Shown piece by piece: positions 10,218 to 19,283 of a stretch of 64,000 nucleotides of DNA. Origin of the DNA: Hydrogenophaga sp. 2FB (lineage in GTDB: Bacteria > Pseudomonadota > Gammaproteobacteria > Burkholderiales > Burkholderiaceae_C). Position numbers and translations under genes: made by a program. A model generated the notes under the pieces. The model searched no databases. It was not told the origin of the DNA and worked only from the letters and a program-made list of their open reading frames with translations. The number at the start of each line of letters is the position of its first letter. The first letter of the stretch is position 1. Location of the stretch: contig NZ_SCML01000026.1 in the NCBI RefSeq assembly GCF_005503365.1, forward strand, positions 21,960 to 85,959, read 5' to 3'.

Positions 10218-12047
10218 TCAGGCGTGCCGGGTGTCGCTTAACCAGGTGTCCAGTTTGGCCGCATCGCTCACCGCCAGCATCACGGCGTGCGACTCGGTCG
10301 GCCATTTCAAGGGCAGGCGCAGCAGGCGCTTGTCGCGGGCGACCACGGCGGTGAGTTCGGCGCGCCGTGCGCGCAGCGCGGGCAATTCGTCGAGCTTGTG
10401 GATGCGCCAGGCTTCGGGCGCGTCACCGCGTTTCGCGGGTGCGAATTCCACCCCCAGCCATTCGTCGTTCGCGGCCAGGCCCGCGGCCTCGGCCGCGCCG
10501 CCGCGCAACACGGTCTTGAGCACCAGGGCGCCGTCGGCTTCGCTCACGCGCACACCCAGTTGCTGCGCCAGCGGGGCCTTGTCGTGCGAGTACTTCGCGC
10601 CCTGGCCTTGCAGCACCGACGACAGCGGCAGTTCGTCCGTGCTGTGGACCCAAGCCCCTATCTCGCCTTCGTAGCTGCGCTGGCCCAGGCGCTTGAGCGC
10701 GCGCAGCAGGTCGGCTTCGCGCATCGGGCCGCCGTCGGTGCGCTGCCAGAGTTCGCGCATCACCGCGTCCAGCGTGCTGTGGCCTTCGGCGCGCAGCGTC
10801 AGGTCCAGGCACAGCGCCACCAGCGAGCCCTTGGTGTAGTAGCTCACCGTGGCGTTGGGCGTGTTCTCGTTCATGCGGTAGTACTTCACCCACGCATCGA
10901 AACTGGCCTGGGCGACGGTCTGCACCAGGCGGCCCGGCGTCTGCTGTACCTGGTTGATGGTCTTGGCCACGAGCTTCAGGTAGGTCGCGTCGTCGATCAG
11001 GCCGGCGCGGCGCAGCATCAGGTCGTCGTAGTAGCTGGTGAAGCCTTCGAAGAACCAGAGCAGCTCGGTGTAGTTCTCGTGGTTGTAGTCGTAGCGCGCG
11101 AACTCGGCGGGACGCAGGCGTTTGACGTTCCAGGTGTGGAAGTACTCGTGGCTGATGAGGCCCAGCAGCGTGGTGTAGCCGTCGGTGGCCTTCAGCGCGG
11201 CGTGCTTCTCGCCGGGGGCGGCGGGGCGCGGCAGGTCGGCGCGTTGGCAGATCAGCGCGGTGGAGTTGCGGTGTTCCAGGCCGCCATAACCGTCGGCGCT
11301 GGCGTAGAGCATGAACACGTAGCGCGAGAAGGGCGGCGGCTGCGTGCCATGCCAGAACGCGATCTGCGTCTCGCAGATCTTGCGTGTGTCTTCGATCAGG
11401 CGATCGCCGTCCATCCACGCGCCCGCGCCCGCGACGACGAAGCGGTGTTCCACGCCACCCGCCGTGAAGCTCGCGCTCCAGAAACGGCCCATCTCCACCG
11501 GGCAGTCGGCGAGTTCGTCGTAGTGCTGGGCGAGGTAGTGGCCGAAGCCTTGGGCATCGGTGTCGCTGGGCGTGAGACCGGTGGCGACTTCCCAGCCTTG
11601 CGTGGCCTTGCCCGCCACGATCTCCAGCCCATGCGGCTGGTCTTCCTGGCCGAGCACCTGCAGGCACAGGCTGGTGGCGTTGAAGAAGCCGCGTTCGGCG
11701 TCGAGGAAGGCGGTGCGCACGGAAGCGTCGAAGGCATACACCTCGTAGCGCAATTCCAGCGGTTGACCCGCCTCGGCCTGGGCTTGCCAGCGGTGTTTGT
11801 CGAGCTGCTTGATGGCGATGGGCTCGCCGTTTTGCCAGGCGCTGGGTTGCAACAGGTGCTGCGAGAACTCACGCACCAGGTAGCTGCCCGGTATCCACAC
11901 CGGCAGGCTCAGACGCTGGTTTTTCGCCGGCTCGTCGATCTGCAGCGTGACCGCAAACAGGTGGGCGTGCGCGCTCGACACCGCCACGGTGTAGCGCACA
12001 CCCGGGCGCGCAGGCCGGCTGCTTTTGCGCGAGGCCTTGGCGCTCAA
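10218..12047 (-). CDS. M61-family zinc metallopeptidase with PDZ domain
   Basis: Probable glycyl aminopeptidase-like M61 peptidase of 609 residues. The N-terminal beta domain contains LSLPVWIPGSYLVREFSQ, a hallmark of the family. The catalytic zinc motif is HEYFHTWNVKRLRP (HExxH), followed by a helical domain (LWFFEGFTSYYDDLMLRRAG) and a C-terminal PDZ-like region from about residue 490. No ATG is available near the homologous N-terminus. The best start is TTG at 12047, overlapping the dsbC stop as TTGA. No signal peptide is apparent, so a cytoplasmic location is likely. Confidence 0.88.
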   Translation of the reverse strand: MSAKASRKSSRPARPGVRYTVAVSSAHAHLFAVTLQIDEPAKNQRLSLPVWIPGSYLVREFSQHLLQPSAWQNGEPIAIKQLDKHRWQAQAEAGQPLELRYEVYAFDASVRTAFLDAERGFFNATSLCLQVLGQEDQPHGLEIVAGKATQGWEVATGLTPSDTDAQGFGHYLAQHYDELADCPVEMGRFWSASFTAGGVEHRFVVAGAGAWMDGDRLIEDTRKICETQIAFWHGTQPPPFSRYVFMLYASADGYGGLEHRNSTALICQRADLPRPAAPGEKHAALKATDGYTTLLGLISHEYFHTWNVKRLRPAEFARYDYNHENYTELLWFFEGFTSYYDDLMLRRAGLIDDATYLKLVAKTINQVQQTPGRLVQTVAQASFDAWVKYYRMNENTPNATVSYYTKGSLVALCLDLTLRAEGHSTLDAVMRELWQRTDGGPMREADLLRALKRLGQRSYEGEIGAWVHSTDELPLSSVLQGQGAKYSHDKAPLAQQLGVRVSEADGALVLKTVLRGGAAEAAGLAANDEWLGVEFAPAKRGDAPEAWRIHKLDELPALRARRAELTAVVARDKRLLRLPLKWPTESHAVMLAVSDAAKLDTWLSDTRHA

Positions 12048-12757
12048 GGCTTGGCTTCCGCGAGTTGCTTTTCGACCTGCTCGGCGCCGATCGCACCGGG
12101 CACGCGCGTGCCGTTGGCGAAGATAAGGGTCGGCGTGCCGGTGATGCGCGCCTTCTTGCCGAACTCGAAGTTGCGCGCGACGGCCGCCGCGTCGCAGGTG
12201 GCCGTGGGCGGTGTCACGTCGCGCACCATCCAGTCGGCGTAGGTCTTGGCCTTGTCTTTGGCGCACCAGATGTGGCGCGATTTTTCGGCCGAGTCGGCGC
12301 TCAGGATCGGGTACAGGAACATGTACACCGTCACGTTGTCGATCTTCATCAGGTCGCGCTCGAAGCGCTTGCAATAGCCGCAGTTGGGGTCGGTGAACAT
12401 GGCCATCTTGCGTTTGCCGTTGCCGCGCACGACGGTGAAGGCGTCTTTGAGCGGCAGGTCCTTGAAGGCGATGGCGGTGAGTTTGTCCAGGCGCTTTTCG
12501 GTCAGGTCGACGCGGGCCTTGGTGTCGATCATCGAGCCCTGGATCAGGTAGTTGCCTTCGGCGTCGGTGTAGAAAATCTCGCTCTGGTTGACGCGCACTT
12601 CGAACACGCCGGGCATGGGCGTCTTGCTGACTTCGTCGATGGCCGGCAGGTTCGGCAGGCGCTCGGCGAGGTTCTTGCGGATGGTGGCTTCCTGGGCCAG
12701 GGCGGCCATGGACACGGCGGCCAGCGCGGCGATCAGAAAGGATTTGAAGAATTTCAT
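12044..12757 (-). CDS. dsbC: Thiol:disulfide interchange protein DsbC
   Basis: Periplasmic disulfide isomerase of 237 residues. It has a signal peptide cleaved near MAALAQ, an N-terminal dimerisation domain (LPNLPAIDEVSKTPMPGVFEV), a linker helix, and a thioredoxin domain with active site CGYC in FTDPNCGYCKRF. A second cysteine pair (CAKDKAK to TATC) matches the structural disulfide of DsbC. The cis-Pro region ITGTPTLIFANG is present. It is translationally coupled to the downstream M61 peptidase. The electron donor DsbD is not in the window. Confidence 0.95.
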   Translation of the reverse strand: MKFFKSFLIAALAAVSMAALAQEATIRKNLAERLPNLPAIDEVSKTPMPGVFEVRVNQSEIFYTDAEGNYLIQGSMIDTKARVDLTEKRLDKLTAIAFKDLPLKDAFTVVRGNGKRKMAMFTDPNCGYCKRFERDLMKIDNVTVYMFLYPILSADSAEKSRHIWCAKDKAKTYADWMVRDVTPPTATCDAAAVARNFEFGKKARITGTPTLIFANGTRVPGAIGAEQVEKQLAEAKP

Positions 12758-12791
12758 CGTGGGGGTCTTGTGGTGTGTGACAGAGAGTGGT

Positions 12792-13961
12792 TCAGACGCT
12801 CGGATGGCCCATGGCCTGCTTCGCGATCCAGTGTTTGAGCGGGCCGATGCGGTCGAAGCCGGAGAGACCCCAGTTGCGCAAGGCTTGCACGCGTGTGTCG
12901 CCGTGCGAGAACAGGCCGAACAGGCCGTCGGTCACCCAGCCCATGGCGCCGACGTCGGCGGCGCGCGCGCGCTCGTAGCGGCGCAGCAGTTTCAGGTCGC
13001 CCAGGTCGCGCCAGTACTCGCGCGTTTGCAACACGCGCGCGAGTTCGGCCGCATCGGCCAGGCCGACGTTGAGGCCCTGTCCGGCGAGCGGGTGCATGGT
13101 GTGCGCCGCGTCGCCCGCCAGCGCCACCCCGCCTTGCGCCGTGCGCGTGATCCAGCGCTGCGCGCGGGAGAGTTCGAGAGGCCAGGCTTGAGGGGGGCTT
13201 TCCATGTGCATGTGGCCCAGGGCCTGCGCGCACCGTGTTTGCACGGCCTGGGTGAAGGTGGTCGGGTCGGCTTGCAGCCAGGCATCGGCCTGCTGTGCAG
13301 GGACAGACCACACCAGCGCCACGGAGTTCCCGAAGGCGCCGCCCAGCGGCAGCAGCGCCATCACCTCGCCGTTGGAGAACCACTGGCGGGCGATGCCGCC
13401 ATGCGGTTGTTCGCAGTGCAGGCGGGCCGCCACGGCTTTGTGCGGGTAAGGCCGCACGTCGAAATCCAGCCCGAGCTCGTCGCGCGTGCGGCTGCGTTTG
13501 CCTTCGCACACCACGGTGAGCGCGGCGGCGGGGGCTTCGCTCATGCGCTCAATGCCGCTCTGAAAGCCGATCGCATCGTTCAGCCGCTGCTCCAGCGCGG
13601 GCACGTCGACGATCCAGGTGAGCGCGTCGGCGCCTTGTTCGTCGGCCGAGAACTGCAGCTCGCCGCCGTTGTCGCCCCAGACCTGCATGGCGCTGACCGC
13701 GGTGATCGGTGGTGTGCGGGGGTCTTGCGGGTCGACCTCGGGCCAGGCGCGCACCGTGCGCAACAGATCGCGGGAGGCGGCGTTGAGCGCGTAGGCACGC
13801 ACGTCGGGCGTGTCTTGCGGGCCGCGCGGCGTGCCGACCAGGGCCACGCGCAGCCGGTCTTTGGCCAGCAGCAGGGCCAGGGTCTGGCCCACCACGCCAG
13901 CCCCGCGGATGGCGACGTCAAAACGCCGGCCGGAGCCGGAGCGGGGAGCGGGGAAGTTCAT
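12792..13961 (-). CDS. UbiH/UbiF/VisC-family FAD monooxygenase
   Basis: FAD-dependent hydroxylase of 389 residues, likely acting on ubiquinone precursors. The N-terminal dinucleotide fold is DVAIRGAGVVGQTLALLLAKD, and the second FAD motif is GDAAHTMHPLAGQGLNVGLAD, both diagnostic for the family. The middle DG/RS region is present but less conserved. It lies 34 bases upstream of dsbC on the same strand and is divergent from the MOSC gene across 79 bases. Which ring position it hydroxylates cannot be told from sequence, so no symbol is given. Confidence 0.9.
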   Translation of the reverse strand: MNFPAPRSGSGRRFDVAIRGAGVVGQTLALLLAKDRLRVALVGTPRGPQDTPDVRAYALNAASRDLLRTVRAWPEVDPQDPRTPPITAVSAMQVWGDNGGELQFSADEQGADALTWIVDVPALEQRLNDAIGFQSGIERMSEAPAAALTVVCEGKRSRTRDELGLDFDVRPYPHKAVAARLHCEQPHGGIARQWFSNGEVMALLPLGGAFGNSVALVWSVPAQQADAWLQADPTTFTQAVQTRCAQALGHMHMESPPQAWPLELSRAQRWITRTAQGGVALAGDAAHTMHPLAGQGLNVGLADAAELARVLQTREYWRDLGDLKLLRRYERARAADVGAMGWVTDGLFGLFSHGDTRVQALRNWGLSGFDRIGPLKHWIAKQAMGHPSV

Positions 13962-14040
13962 GCGGGGATTTTAGGAGCAGGGCACAATCCGGGCCTTCGC
14001 GGGGCGATACCCCGGCTCCCGTCACCGACTTAGCCCCTCC

Positions 14041-14943
14041 ATGAGCACAGACAGCCGCCCCACCGCCCCCTCCGACGTGCAGGCCACCATCGCCGAGCTC
14101 TGGGTGTACCCGATCAAGTCCTGTGCCGGCATTCGCCTGCGCGAGGCCGAGCTCACCGACACCGGCCTGCTGTACGACCGCGCCTGGATGGTGGTCGATG
14201 CGAAGGGCGATTTCGTGTCGCAACGCGAACTCCCGCGCATGGCGCTGGTCCAGACCGCGTTCAGGATGGGCCAGCTGGTGGTGCGCGCCCCCGGCATGCT
14301 GGCGCTGCACCTGGCGCTGGACGCCGCCGAAGGGCCCCTGAAGGTGCGCGTGTGGGACGACGAGGTGATGGCCTGCGACATGGGCGACGTGGCCGCGCAA
14401 TGGTTCAGCGATTTCCTCGGACCCGATGCGCCCGCCGGCTTGAAGCGGTTGCGCCTGGCGCGCTTCGACCCCGAGGTGCGGCGTGTGAGCAGCCTGAAAT
14501 GGACGGGCGGTCGCGAAGCGGTCACGCAGTTCGCCGACGGCTTCAGCCTGCTGGTGACCAGCACCGCGTCGCTGGCCGATCTGAACGCGCGGTTGAGCGC
14601 GGGCGGTCATTCGCCGGTGGTGATGGAGCGCTTCCGGCCCAACCTCGTGCTCGATGGGGTGGAAGCGCACGACGAAGACCGCATCGGTGCGATGCACATC
14701 ACCACGGACGACAGCGCGGTGGCCGTGATCGAACCGGTGAAGCCGTGCGCGCGCTGCCCCATTCCCAACATCGACCCCGCCACGGCGCTCTCCAGTCCCG
14801 AGGTGAACGACACCTTGCAGACCTACCGCCAGGACCCGCGCGTGAACGGTGGCATCACGTTCGGCATGAACGCCGTCGTGATCGAAGGCGATGGACAGAT
14901 GCTGCGCGTGGGGCAGTCCGTCAGTGCCGACTGGTCGTTCTAG
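14041..14943 (+). CDS. MOSC domain-containing protein
   Basis: Protein of 300 residues with the N-terminal MOSC_N beta-barrel (LWVYPIKSCAGIRLREAELTD, then YDRAWMVVD) and the C-terminal MOSC domain, whose conserved cysteine block reads PCARCPIPNIDP. Such proteins (YcbX/mARC-like) bind molybdenum cofactor and reduce N-hydroxylated compounds, receiving electrons from a separate ferredoxin domain, which is absent here. Its stop overlaps that of the convergent AraC gene by three bases. Presence next to a molybdopterin enzyme cluster is suggestive but not proof of shared function. Confidence 0.9.
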   Translation: MSTDSRPTAPSDVQATIAELWVYPIKSCAGIRLREAELTDTGLLYDRAWMVVDAKGDFVSQRELPRMALVQTAFRMGQLVVRAPGMLALHLALDAAEGPLKVRVWDDEVMACDMGDVAAQWFSDFLGPDAPAGLKRLRLARFDPEVRRVSSLKWTGGREAVTQFADGFSLLVTSTASLADLNARLSAGGHSPVVMERFRPNLVLDGVEAHDEDRIGAMHITTDDSAVAVIEPVKPCARCPIPNIDPATALSSPEVNDTLQTYRQDPRVNGGITFGMNAVVIEGDGQMLRVGQSVSADWSF

Positions 14944-15854
14944 GTCGGCGACGCGAAGGTATTGCGGTACAGCACCGGCGTCATCGCGGTGTGCCGCTTG
15001 AACTGCCGCGTGAAGTGCGCCTGGTCGGCGAAGCCACACACATAGCCCACTTCGGCCGTGGGCATGGCGCCCGCGGTCAACAGCCGGGCCGCGCCGATGA
15101 GGCGCGCGGACGACAGCAACTGCGTGAAGCTCTGACCCTGTTGCGCCAGCCGGCGCTGCAGCGTGCGCGATGAGCACGCCGTTTCCCGCGCCAGGGTCTC
15201 CACCGTCCAACCACGCCCGGGGTCGGCGGCGAGTTGGGTTTGCAGTTGGGCGATCCAGCGGTCGGGGTCGGTGTGCGCGGTCTCGGTGGCCGCCCTGGTT
15301 GCCGGGGCTTGCCAACGCAGTTCCCAGGTCGACACATCGTCTGGCCACGCGCCATCGGTCCAGGTGCATCGGTCGCGGCGCCAACCGGGCACGCCAGCCG
15401 GCCGGGCCTGCAAACCCGGCGCCTTCTGCCGCTCACACAGCGCCACCAGAAACCCGAACACCAACAGGTCCTCGGCGGGTGTGGGCGCTTGTTCCGGGTC
15501 GAGCGACACGTGCTGGATGCGCAGCCACCCCGGTTCGGGTTGGGTCACGCGCACGCGGTGGCGCGAGTGCACGAAGCGCTCCAGGCGTTGCCAGCGTTGC
15601 AGCAGGTCGGCCGGGTCGCGCGCGAGCGAGAGGGCCAGCAGCAAGGGCTCGTCGTCCATGCCGTGTACCGCTTCGCCCAGGCGCACGATCACGTCCAGCC
15701 CATGGGCTTGCCACAAGCGCGCCAGCCAGGCGCGTTTGTCCGCCAGCGGCACGTGTGCCTGGCGCACCGGCGCGGGGCCGTCCACCGCCAGGCCCTGGCG
15801 CTGCAGGCCGGCGCGCACCAGGCGCAGCATGGCTTCGGAGGCGAAGTCGTTCAT
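14940..15854 (-). CDS. AraC-family transcriptional regulator
   Basis: Regulator of 304 residues. The N-terminal 200 residues resemble the Arabinose_bd/OruR-like sensing domain (HGLDVIVRLGEAVHGMDDEPLLL). The C-terminal double helix-turn-helix has TVETLARETACSSRTLQRRL and the signature AEVGYVCGFADQAHFTRQFKRHTAMTP. The ATG at 15854 overlaps the stop of the molybdenum-hydroxylase large subunit (ATGA), placing the regulator last in that operon. It is therefore a likely controller of the iorAB-like genes. Confidence 0.9.
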   Translation of the reverse strand: MNDFASEAMLRLVRAGLQRQGLAVDGPAPVRQAHVPLADKRAWLARLWQAHGLDVIVRLGEAVHGMDDEPLLLALSLARDPADLLQRWQRLERFVHSRHRVRVTQPEPGWLRIQHVSLDPEQAPTPAEDLLVFGFLVALCERQKAPGLQARPAGVPGWRRDRCTWTDGAWPDDVSTWELRWQAPATRAATETAHTDPDRWIAQLQTQLAADPGRGWTVETLARETACSSRTLQRRLAQQGQSFTQLLSSARLIGAARLLTAGAMPTAEVGYVCGFADQAHFTRQFKRHTAMTPVLYRNTFASPT

Positions 15855-17917
15855 GTGATCGGCGGTTGGGCGAGCAGGGTGGGGTCGACGGGAAACCGCT
15901 GGATGCGCACACCGGTGGCGTCGCGCACGGCGTTGGCGATGGCCGCCGCCGTGGCCACGATGGCGGTCTCGCCGGCCCCGCCGGGCGCACCGCCTGCTTC
16001 CACCAGCACCACGTCCAGCGGCGGAATCTGGTGCAGCCATGGTATCGGCGCTTCGGCAAAACGGGTGGGGCCGATGCGCGCGTCGGCCGCGTCCAGCCGG
16101 TCGCTCAGCGCCATGCCCAGGCCCCACACCAGGTTGCCTTCGCACTGCGCGCGCACCTGGTCGGGGTTGATCACGGTGCCGCAGTCGTGCGCGCAGACCA
16201 GGCGTGTTACGCGCAACCCCCCCTTGGCGTTGACCTCCACCTCGGCCACGACGGCGGCGTAGCTCACCTGTTTGTAGATGCCGCAAGCCACGCCGCGCCC
16301 GCGCCGCAAGGACGGTGTGGCGACGGGCAGCGCACCGGCGTGGTCCACGGCCGCGCGCAGCACGCGGGCCAGGCGTGGGTCTTCGGCGTGTTGCAGGCGA
16401 AACGCCACCGGGTCCGCGCCCGCGCGGCGCGCGCATTCGTCGATGGCCGATTCCATCGCCAGGCCGTTGGGACCCGCGCCCAGCCCGCGCCAGGGGCCGG
16501 TGAACACGGGCAGGCGGTTCAGTGCGAATTCGGCGCGCTTGTGCGTGCAGCGGTAGGGCAACAACGCGCCGCGCGCCACGCCGGCGTCGGTCACGAAGTC
16601 GGTGAGGCGCTGCATCCAGACCGGCAGCCCCGCGTTGGTGAACAGGATGTGGCTGCTCGCGAACACATGCCACCACTGGTCGAGCCGGCCATCGCGCAGG
16701 CGCACGCGGATGCGGTGGCTCGAGGGCGGGCGGTGGAAGCCCTGGCGGAATTCCTGCGCGCGCGTCCACTGCAGCTTCACCGGTTGCTGCACGGCTTGCG
16801 CCAGCACGGCGGCTTCGAGTTCGACGGTGCAGATCGTCTTGCCGCCGAACGCACCGCCCACGCGGCTGCCGTGCACCCGCACGCGGTCTTCGTCGAGCCC
16901 GAGGCGTTTGCAGACCACGTCGCGCTGGTAGTACACGTCCTGCGACCCCACCCACAGGTCCAGCCGGCCTTCGGCATCGAACGCCGCCACCGCCGCGCGC
17001 GGCTGGATCGGCGCGTGCGCCGCCAGCGGGATGTCGATGCGCAGGTCCACATCCCAATCGCCGTTTCGGTCGATGGTGTCGTCGTGCACCGTGTAGCGGA
17101 ACCCGTCACCGGCGAGGTGGCGGTCCACATCCACCGCGCGGTCGATGTCCGTCTGGTCGAACCCGCCTTGCCACACCCAGCGCGCATCCAGCGCCGCCTC
17201 GATCCGTTCCAGCGCGCCCGGCGTGCGCGCGACGATGCCGATGCCTTCGCTCTCGCCCTGCTGAAGACGCTCGTCGCGCACCACCGCCACCCAGCCCGGC
17301 ACCTGCCGCGCGGCGGCTTCGTTCAACGAGGACAGGCGCGAATGCAACTCGGGCGACACCGGCGCGCGCAGCACGCGGCCGAACAGCATGCCGGGCTGGC
17401 GCACGTCGGCCACGTAGACCGGCGCACCGGTGACGATGGCATGCCCTTGCTCCAGCGGCGCCGGCCGCCCCACATGGCGGGCGCCGGACTGGAAGGCGCG
17501 CAGCTCGGCCAGTGGCCGGGGCGTGGCCACGCGCTCGCCGTCGGTGTGGCCTGCGGCGAGTGCATCGCGCAAGGTGGCGCAGGCCTGGGCCAGCGGCACG
17601 GCGAAGTCCTTCACCGATTCGCTGCCCACGGTGGCGCGCACCCGCGCCATCTCGCCGGTGTGTGGCAGGCGCAGCGTGAGTTGCCGCCATTCGATGCCCA
17701 GCTCGTCGCACGCCACCTGCTTGAGTGCGGTGCCGATGTTCTGGCCCATTTCCACGCGCGGCAGCAGCAGCTCGTAGTGGCCATTGCGGTGGCGGATCCA
17801 GCCCAGCGCGTCCTCGTATTGCGCGACAGGCCGCTTGGGAATCACCGGCAGCGAACAGCCGGCGAGGACGGCCACGCTGAGCACGCCACCGGCCTGGAGG
17901 AATCCGCGCCGCTTCAC
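15851..17917 (-). CDS. Molybdopterin-binding large subunit, isoquinoline 1-oxidoreductase (IorB)-like
   Basis: Catalytic subunit of 688 residues of a molybdenum hydroxylase of the xanthine dehydrogenase superfamily. The GTG start at 17917 overlaps the small-subunit stop (GTGA). The N-terminus combines a twin-arginine motif (KRRGFLQ) with a hydrophobic stretch ending in the lipobox-like LAGC, suggesting Tat export and perhaps lipidation. Later blocks include [41 protein letters not shown] and the C-terminal active-site region [19 protein letters not shown] with the catalytic Glu. The domain order matches IorB/aldehyde-oxidase subunits of two-component type. Substrate (N-heterocycle or aldehyde) is unknown. 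Confidence 0.88.
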   Translation of the reverse strand: MKRRGFLQAGGVLSVAVLAGCSLPVIPKRPVAQYEDALGWIRHRNGHYELLLPRVEMGQNIGTALKQVACDELGIEWRQLTLRLPHTGEMARVRATVGSESVKDFAVPLAQACATLRDALAAGHTDGERVATPRPLAELRAFQSGARHVGRPAPLEQGHAIVTGAPVYVADVRQPGMLFGRVLRAPVSPELHSRLSSLNEAAARQVPGWVAVVRDERLQQGESEGIGIVARTPGALERIEAALDARWVWQGGFDQTDIDRAVDVDRHLAGDGFRYTVHDDTIDRNGDWDVDLRIDIPLAAHAPIQPRAAVAAFDAEGRLDLWVGSQDVYYQRDVVCKRLGLDEDRVRVHGSRVGGAFGGKTICTVELEAAVLAQAVQQPVKLQWTRAQEFRQGFHRPPSSHRIRVRLRDGRLDQWWHVFASSHILFTNAGLPVWMQRLTDFVTDAGVARGALLPYRCTHKRAEFALNRLPVFTGPWRGLGAGPNGLAMESAIDECARRAGADPVAFRLQHAEDPRLARVLRAAVDHAGALPVATPSLRRGRGVACGIYKQVSYAAVVAEVEVNAKGGLRVTRLVCAHDCGTVINPDQVRAQCEGNLVWGLGMALSDRLDAADARIGPTRFAEAPIPWLHQIPPLDVVLVEAGGAPGGAGETAIVATAAAIANAVRDATGVRIQRFPVDPTLLAQPPIT

Positions 17918-18384
17918 GACGGCCGCCCCTGCAACACCACCGCGCGTTGCACGCCGGCACGGATGCGCTGCTGCGTGCCGCAGCGGCAGAGGTTGCCCGA
18001 CAGCGCTTCGTCGACGCGCGCCGGGCTGGGCGCGGGGTCCTGCCGCAGCAGGGCCACGGTGGCCATGATCTGGCCCGCCTGGCAGTAGCCGCACTGCGGC
18101 ACGCGCTCGTCCAGCCAGGCCTGCTGCACGGGGTGCAGCCTGCCCTTGGCGTCGGCCAGGCCCTCGATGGTTTCCACCGATTGGTCCTGCACCGCGCCCA
18201 CCGGCAACAGGCAACTGCGCTGCGCCTGGCCGTTCAGCAGCACGGTGCAGGCGCCGCACTGGCCGGCGCCGCAGCCGAACTTGGTTCCGACGAGGCCGAG
18301 GTGCTCGCGCAGCACGGCGAGCAGGGTTTCGTTGTGCCATTCGGGTGGAATGGGGACGCGCTGGCGGTTCACGAGGAGGTGCAT
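17914..18384 (-). CDS. [2Fe-2S] small subunit, isoquinoline 1-oxidoreductase (IorA)-like
   Basis: Electron-transfer subunit of 156 residues with two [2Fe-2S] clusters. The plant-ferredoxin-type cluster uses Cys38, Cys43, Cys46 and Cys58 (CGAGQCGAC plus a downstream Cys). The C-terminal cluster uses QCGYCQAG and NLCRCG. I chose the ATG at 18384 (MHLLVNRQ), preceded by GAACCGCCATG context and matching the family N-terminus; the longer frame adds 56 unrelated residues. It is first in the operon small subunit, large subunit, AraC regulator. No cytochrome c partner gene is adjacent. Confidence 0.92.
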   Translation of the reverse strand: MHLLVNRQRVPIPPEWHNETLLAVLREHLGLVGTKFGCGAGQCGACTVLLNGQAQRSCLLPVGAVQDQSVETIEGLADAKGRLHPVQQAWLDERVPQCGYCQAGQIMATVALLRQDPAPSPARVDEALSGNLCRCGTQQRIRAGVQRAVVLQGRPS

Positions 18385-18522
18385 GGCGGTGCTCCGATCG
18401 GTTGACGATGGCGCACTGTCGCCGTGGCTGGCGCGCAGGTCTTGAAGATTCGCGCCACGCGCGGGAGGGCCGCGAGACCCGGGCACAAACACGGATAGGA
18501 TGCTGCGCGGCCGTGAGCGATC

Positions 18523-18539
18523 GGCGGACCGAGTCCGCC
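18523..18539. promoter_or_regulatory. Perfect dyad upstream of the TauE-type gene
   Basis: GGCGGAC, CGA, GTCCGCC forms a perfect seven-base inverted repeat with a three-base loop, ending 15 bases before the permease ATG in the 170-base divergent region. It could be an operator or a leader hairpin; the short ACTTTTG after it is too weak for a confident terminator call. Confidence 0.4.
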
Positions 18540-18554
18540 ACTTTTGAGACACCT

Positions 18555-19283
18555 ATGGATTTCACGCTGGTACTTCTGCTCGGGCTGGTGGCCGGCACCG
18601 TCGGTGGCGTGGTCGGCTTTGGCACGTCCATCATGCTGATGCCCGCGCTCGTGCTGGTGTTCGGCCCGCGCGAGGCCGTGCCCATCATGGCGGTGGCGTC
18701 CATGATGGCGAATGCCTCGCGTGTGCTCGCCTGGTGGCGCGAGGTGGACTGGCGCGCGGTGGGCGTCTACAGCGCCACCGGCATGCCGGCCGCGGCGCTC
18801 GGCGCGGCGACGCTGCTGGTCTTGCCGGGCCGCACCGTGGAAGCGGTGATCGGCGGTTTCTTCGTCGCCATGATTCCGCTGCGCCGGTGGATGGCCCGCC
18901 ACGCCCTGAGGCTGCGGCTCTGGCACCTGGCGCTGGTGGGTGCGGCCATTGGCTTCCTGACCGGCATCGTTGTCAGCACCGGCCCCATCAACGCGCCGTT
19001 TTTTCTCGCCTATGGCCTGGTCAAAGGCGCTTACCTCGGGACCGAGGCGATGGGCTCACTGGCCGTCTATGCCGCCAAAACGTGGATGTTTGGCAGCCTG
19101 GGAGCGCTGCCCTGGGCGTCCGTGGTCAAGGGCTTGATCATCGGGACGTCGTTGATGGCCGGCGCGTTCATCGCGAAGCGCCACGTGCGCCGACTGGATC
19201 CCGAGCGGTTCAGGCTGCTCATGGATGGCCTGTTGCTGGTGGCGGGCGGCACCATGATCTGGGCCGCCGTGACCGGCCATTAG
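18555..19283 (+). CDS. TauE/SafE-family sulfite exporter-like permease
   Basis: Membrane protein of 242 residues with about seven to eight hydrophobic helices. The duplicated TauE/SafE signature appears as LGLVAGTVGGVVGFGTSIMLMP near the N-terminus and GAAIGFLTGIVVSTGPINAPFF in the second half. Family members move sulfite, sulfoacetate or other small anions. It is divergent from the molybdenum hydroxylase genes and overlaps the convergent LysR gene at its stop. Whether it belongs to either neighbouring system is undecided; the phosphonoacetate genes beyond the LysR gene make an organic-anion role conceivable. Confidence 0.88.
   Translation: MDFTLVLLLGLVAGTVGGVVGFGTSIMLMPALVLVFGPREAVPIMAVASMMANASRVLAWWREVDWRAVGVYSATGMPAAALGAATLLVLPGRTVEAVIGGFFVAMIPLRRWMARHALRLRLWHLALVGAAIGFLTGIVVSTGPINAPFFLAYGLVKGAYLGTEAMGSLAVYAAKTWMFGSLGALPWASVVKGLIIGTSLMAGAFIAKRHVRRLDPERFRLLMDGLLLVAGGTMIWAAVTGH

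Noticed and set aside
10287..12242. 651-residue plus-strand frame
   Set aside because: Antisense shadow of the M61 peptidase, which has an HExxH motif and correct overlap with dsbC.
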